Assembly: GCA_934692905.1 (NCBI GenBank)
Contig: CAKUUM010000034.1
Span: 1 to 27,230, forward strand
DNA length: 27,230 nucleotides
DNA from: an uncultured Bacteroidales bacterium
Lineage (GTDB): Bacteria; Bacteroidota; Bacteroidia; Bacteroidales; Paludibacteraceae
Direction: 5' to 3'
The translations under genes were made by a program, and so were the position numbers. Below the pieces are notes generated by a model. The model was given only the letters and a program-made list of their open reading frames with translations. It searched no databases and was not told the origin of the DNA. This document shows, piece by piece, positions 25,508-27,230 of this stretch; position 1 is the stretch's first letter; every line of letters begins with the position of its first letter.

Positions 25508-26725
25508 ATGAATAGAGAAGATTTCCCGATACTTGGCGAGCGTGTCAACAACCGTCCTTTGGTGTATTTGGACAATGCCGCCACCACCCAGAAACCCCGC
25601 CTTGTGCTGGACGCCATCTACGAGGCATACACCTGCTGGAATGCCAATGTCCACCGCGGAGTACACCATCTCAGTCAGGTCGCTACGCAGCACCACGAGG
25701 ACGCCCGCCAGCAGGTCGCTGACTTCCTTGGCGCAGCCTCGGCCAAGGAGATTATCTTCACCAAAGGCACCACCGACAGCCTTAATATGTTGGCATTCAG
25801 TTTCGGTGAGGCTTTCATTCACGAGGGCGACGAAATTATCGTCAGCCACCTCGAGCACCATTCCAATATCGTCCCGTGGCAGATGCTCTGCGAACGCAAG
25901 CACGCCACGTTGCGCGTCATTCCTCTTCGCGATGACCTCTCGCTGGATATGGACGCCTTCCGCAATCTCCTCAACGACCGCACGCGTCTCGTCTCCGTCG
26001 CCCATGTCAGCAACGTACTGGGCATTATCAACCCCGTTCAGGAGATTATCCGCATCGCCCACGCCGCGGGTGTGCCGGTCTGCCTCGACGGAGCCCAATC
26101 CGTCCCGCATCTGCCTATCGATGTCCGCGCACTCGATTGCGACTTCCTCGCCTGCAGTGCCCACAAGATGTACGGACCCACGGGCTTGGGTATCCTCTAT
26201 GGTAAGGAACAGTGGCTCAATCAGTTACCGCCCGCGCAGGGTGGGGGAGAGATGATTGACCATGTCCGTTTCGACCACACCACCTACAATGTCCTGCCCT
26301 ACAAGTTCGAGGCGGGCACACCCAATTTTATCGGCAGTTACGCTTTCGGACAGGCTATCCGCTACGTTCAGAACGTGGGCTTGCAGGCTATCGAAGCCCA
26401 TGAGGCGGACCTCACCAACTATCTCGAACAGCAACTCGCTACTATCGACCACGTCCACATCTATGCTCAGGGACTCCCCAAGGCGGGTGCCGTATCGTTC
26501 AATGTCTTCCGCTCGGACGGACAACTCATTCATCCTTTTGATGTAGGCGTACTCCTTGACCATCAAGGAGTTGCTGTGCGCACGGGTCACCATTGTGCCG
26601 AGCCGCTCATTGATTATCTCGGTGTCCCGGGTACGCTCCGTGCCTCGGTAGCCATATACAACACCCGCGACGACATCGACATCCTCACCCGCTCCCTCCG
26701 CCGTGCCATCACCATGCTCCTCTAA
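25508..26725 (+). CDS. sufS: Cysteine desulfurase SufS
   Basis: This PLP enzyme removes sulfur from cysteine and passes it to the SufBCD scaffold. The 405-residue protein has YLDNAATTQKP near residues 20-30, VHRGVHHLSQ, SHLEHHSNIVPWQ, the PLP lysine in CSAHKMYGPTG (Lys220) and the active-site cysteine in RTGHHCAEPL (Cys363), the group II (SufS) arrangement. Length is normal. It starts at ATG 25508. It is a single gene without SufE, SufU or SufBCD beside it; sufB is at the other end of the window. It is flanked by 72-bp direct repeats and followed by a hairpin at 26851-26875. Confidence 0.97.
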   Translation: MNREDFPILGERVNNRPLVYLDNAATTQKPRLVLDAIYEAYTCWNANVHRGVHHLSQVATQHHEDARQQVADFLGAASAKEIIFTKGTTDSLNMLAFSFGEAFIHEGDEIIVSHLEHHSNIVPWQMLCERKHATLRVIPLRDDLSLDMDAFRNLLNDRTRLVSVAHVSNVLGIINPVQEIIRIAHAAGVPVCLDGAQSVPHLPIDVRALDCDFLACSAHKMYGPTGLGILYGKEQWLNQLPPAQGGGEMIDHVRFDHTTYNVLPYKFEAGTPNFIGSYAFGQAIRYVQNVGLQAIEAHEADLTNYLEQQLATIDHVHIYAQGLPKAGAVSFNVFRSDGQLIHPFDVGVLLDHQGVAVRTGHHCAEPLIDYLGVPGTLRASVAIYNTRDDIDILTRSLRRAITMLL

Positions 26726-26764
26726 TCTCCCAATTAATGGTTAAATGGCTTTAATGGGGAAAGA

Positions 26765-26836
26765 AATTAATGGTTAATTATACGGTTAATTACATGTTCC
26801 TTAATTTTTAATGCTCCTGCATGGGCTTTAATGGAG
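26765..26836 (+). repeat. 72-bp direct repeat right of sufS
   Basis: Partner of the element at 25391-25462, with the same orientation and the same terminal sequences. A partial copy (TTAATGGTTAAATGGCTTTA) lies just upstream, from about 26736. Confidence 0.8.
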
Positions 26837-26850
26837 CCTATAAATGCTAC

Positions 26851-26875
26851 TTACGCGAACATGTTGTTCGCGTAA
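26851..26875 (+). terminator. Hairpin after sufS, probable terminator
   Basis: Perfect 11-bp arms TTACGCGAACA and TGTTCGCGTAA enclose a 3-base loop. T-rich sequence follows (AGGTTTTGTTCGGTTTTG). Confidence 0.65.
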
Positions 26876-26936
26876 AGGTTTTGTTCGGTTTTGTATGTTT
26901 TGGTTTTTATCATAGTGTACGGGGAGAGATTCGTAG

Positions 26937-26954
26937 TTAATTACACGGCAATTA
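26937..26954 (+). promoter_or_regulatory. 18-bp box upstream of the phosphatase/nuclease-family gene
   Basis: Identical to the box before sufS (25474-25491), and ends 17 bases before the start codon. Confidence 0.45.
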
Positions 26955-26971
26955 TATGTTTTGTTGTATAG

Positions 26972-27230
26972 ATGGCGTTACGTTGTAAGTGGCTTATATT
27001 GTGTGTTTTGGTCGGGTGGAGTAGTGTGTTGCACGGCTCCGCGGACACCCTCCGTGTTGTCTCCTACAACGTGGAGAACCTCTTCGACAACCGCCACGAC
27101 ACCCTCAAGAGCGACCTTGACTACACCCCCGAAGGCACTCACCACTGGACCTATCGCCGTTACCAGTCCAAGGTGGAGCGTATTGCGCAGGTCATCACCG
27201 CTATCGGCGGCTGGCAAGCCCCTGTTCTGT
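26972..27230 (+). CDS. Endonuclease/exonuclease/phosphatase-family protein (partial)
   Basis: An ATG at 26972 opens a signal peptide (MALRCKWLILCVLVGWSSVL). Then comes DTLRVVSYNVENLFDNRHDT, the N-terminal metal-binding motif (NVENLFD) of the endonuclease/exonuclease/phosphatase superfamily, and YRRYQSKVERIAQVITAIGG. The frame is open to the window end (86 codons), so the catalytic C-terminal part is not visible. In Bacteroidetes such secreted proteins are often annotated as phosphatases or nucleases, and the substrate cannot be told. Confidence 0.85.
   Translation, partial: MALRCKWLILCVLVGWSSVLHGSADTLRVVSYNVENLFDNRHDTLKSDLDYTPEGTHHWTYRRYQSKVERIAQVITAIGGWQAPVL

Overview
The window looks like a chromosomal segment from a member of the Bacteroidales (Bacteroidetes). 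Three things point there. Almost every transcription unit starts from a TAnnTTTG -7 box with a TTTG/TTG-like -33 box about 20 bases upstream. Start codons mostly lack Shine-Dalgarno sequences. The gene set includes a BspA-type leucine-rich-repeat protein, a GldB lipoprotein, a DUF3316-type protein and ATP-dependent PEP carboxykinase. I cannot name the genus.

Layout. (1) 1-3012 appears more AT-rich and looks like an accessory region. It reads leftward from a promoter at about 2728-2759 whose -33 box lies inside a perfect 12-bp inverted repeat. A leader of about 540 nt follows, then a small gene broken by one in-frame TGA, a two-helix membrane protein, and a BspA-like protein that runs off the left edge. 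A 220-bp array of degenerate 9-bp repeats separates this region from sufB. (2) 3040-5560 holds a solitary sufB behind tRNA-Cys(GCA). Divergent from these is a tRNA-Leu(UAA) gene split by a 692-bp group I intron that carries an HNH endonuclease gene. This is the most striking feature of the window. The endonuclease's only plausible start codon, TTG, straddles the 5' splice site. (3) 5636-15489 is mostly housekeeping: a hotdog thioesterase, a U32/TrhP-like protein, a secreted thioredoxin, aroB, two tandem Na+/Ca2+ antiporter paralogues, ychF with gpmI, a rhomboid protease, and an HU protein. (4) 15627-19137 is an adk-obgE-clc operon. It ends at a 40-bp palindromic bidirectional terminator shared with the convergent pckA. 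(5) 21100-21660 is a non-coding stretch with a pckA promoter and leader, a candidate small RNA with its own promoter and terminator, two further hairpins, and an 11-bp tandem array. (6) 21661-25233 is a tightly packed envelope operon: DUF3316-like protein, S41-type lipoprotein, LolD and GldB. (7) 25234-27230 holds sufS, flanked by 72-bp direct repeats, and the start of an endonuclease/exonuclease/phosphatase-family gene.

Functional links. SufB and SufS belong to the same Fe-S assembly pathway, but here they are single genes at opposite ends of the window. SufB shares its upstream region with tRNA-Cys. LolD, GldB, the S41 lipoprotein and the DUF3316-like protein form one envelope and lipoprotein unit. 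Adk and ObgE form an NTP and ribosome-assembly unit. All functional calls come from reading the protein sequences and motifs; no database search was run.
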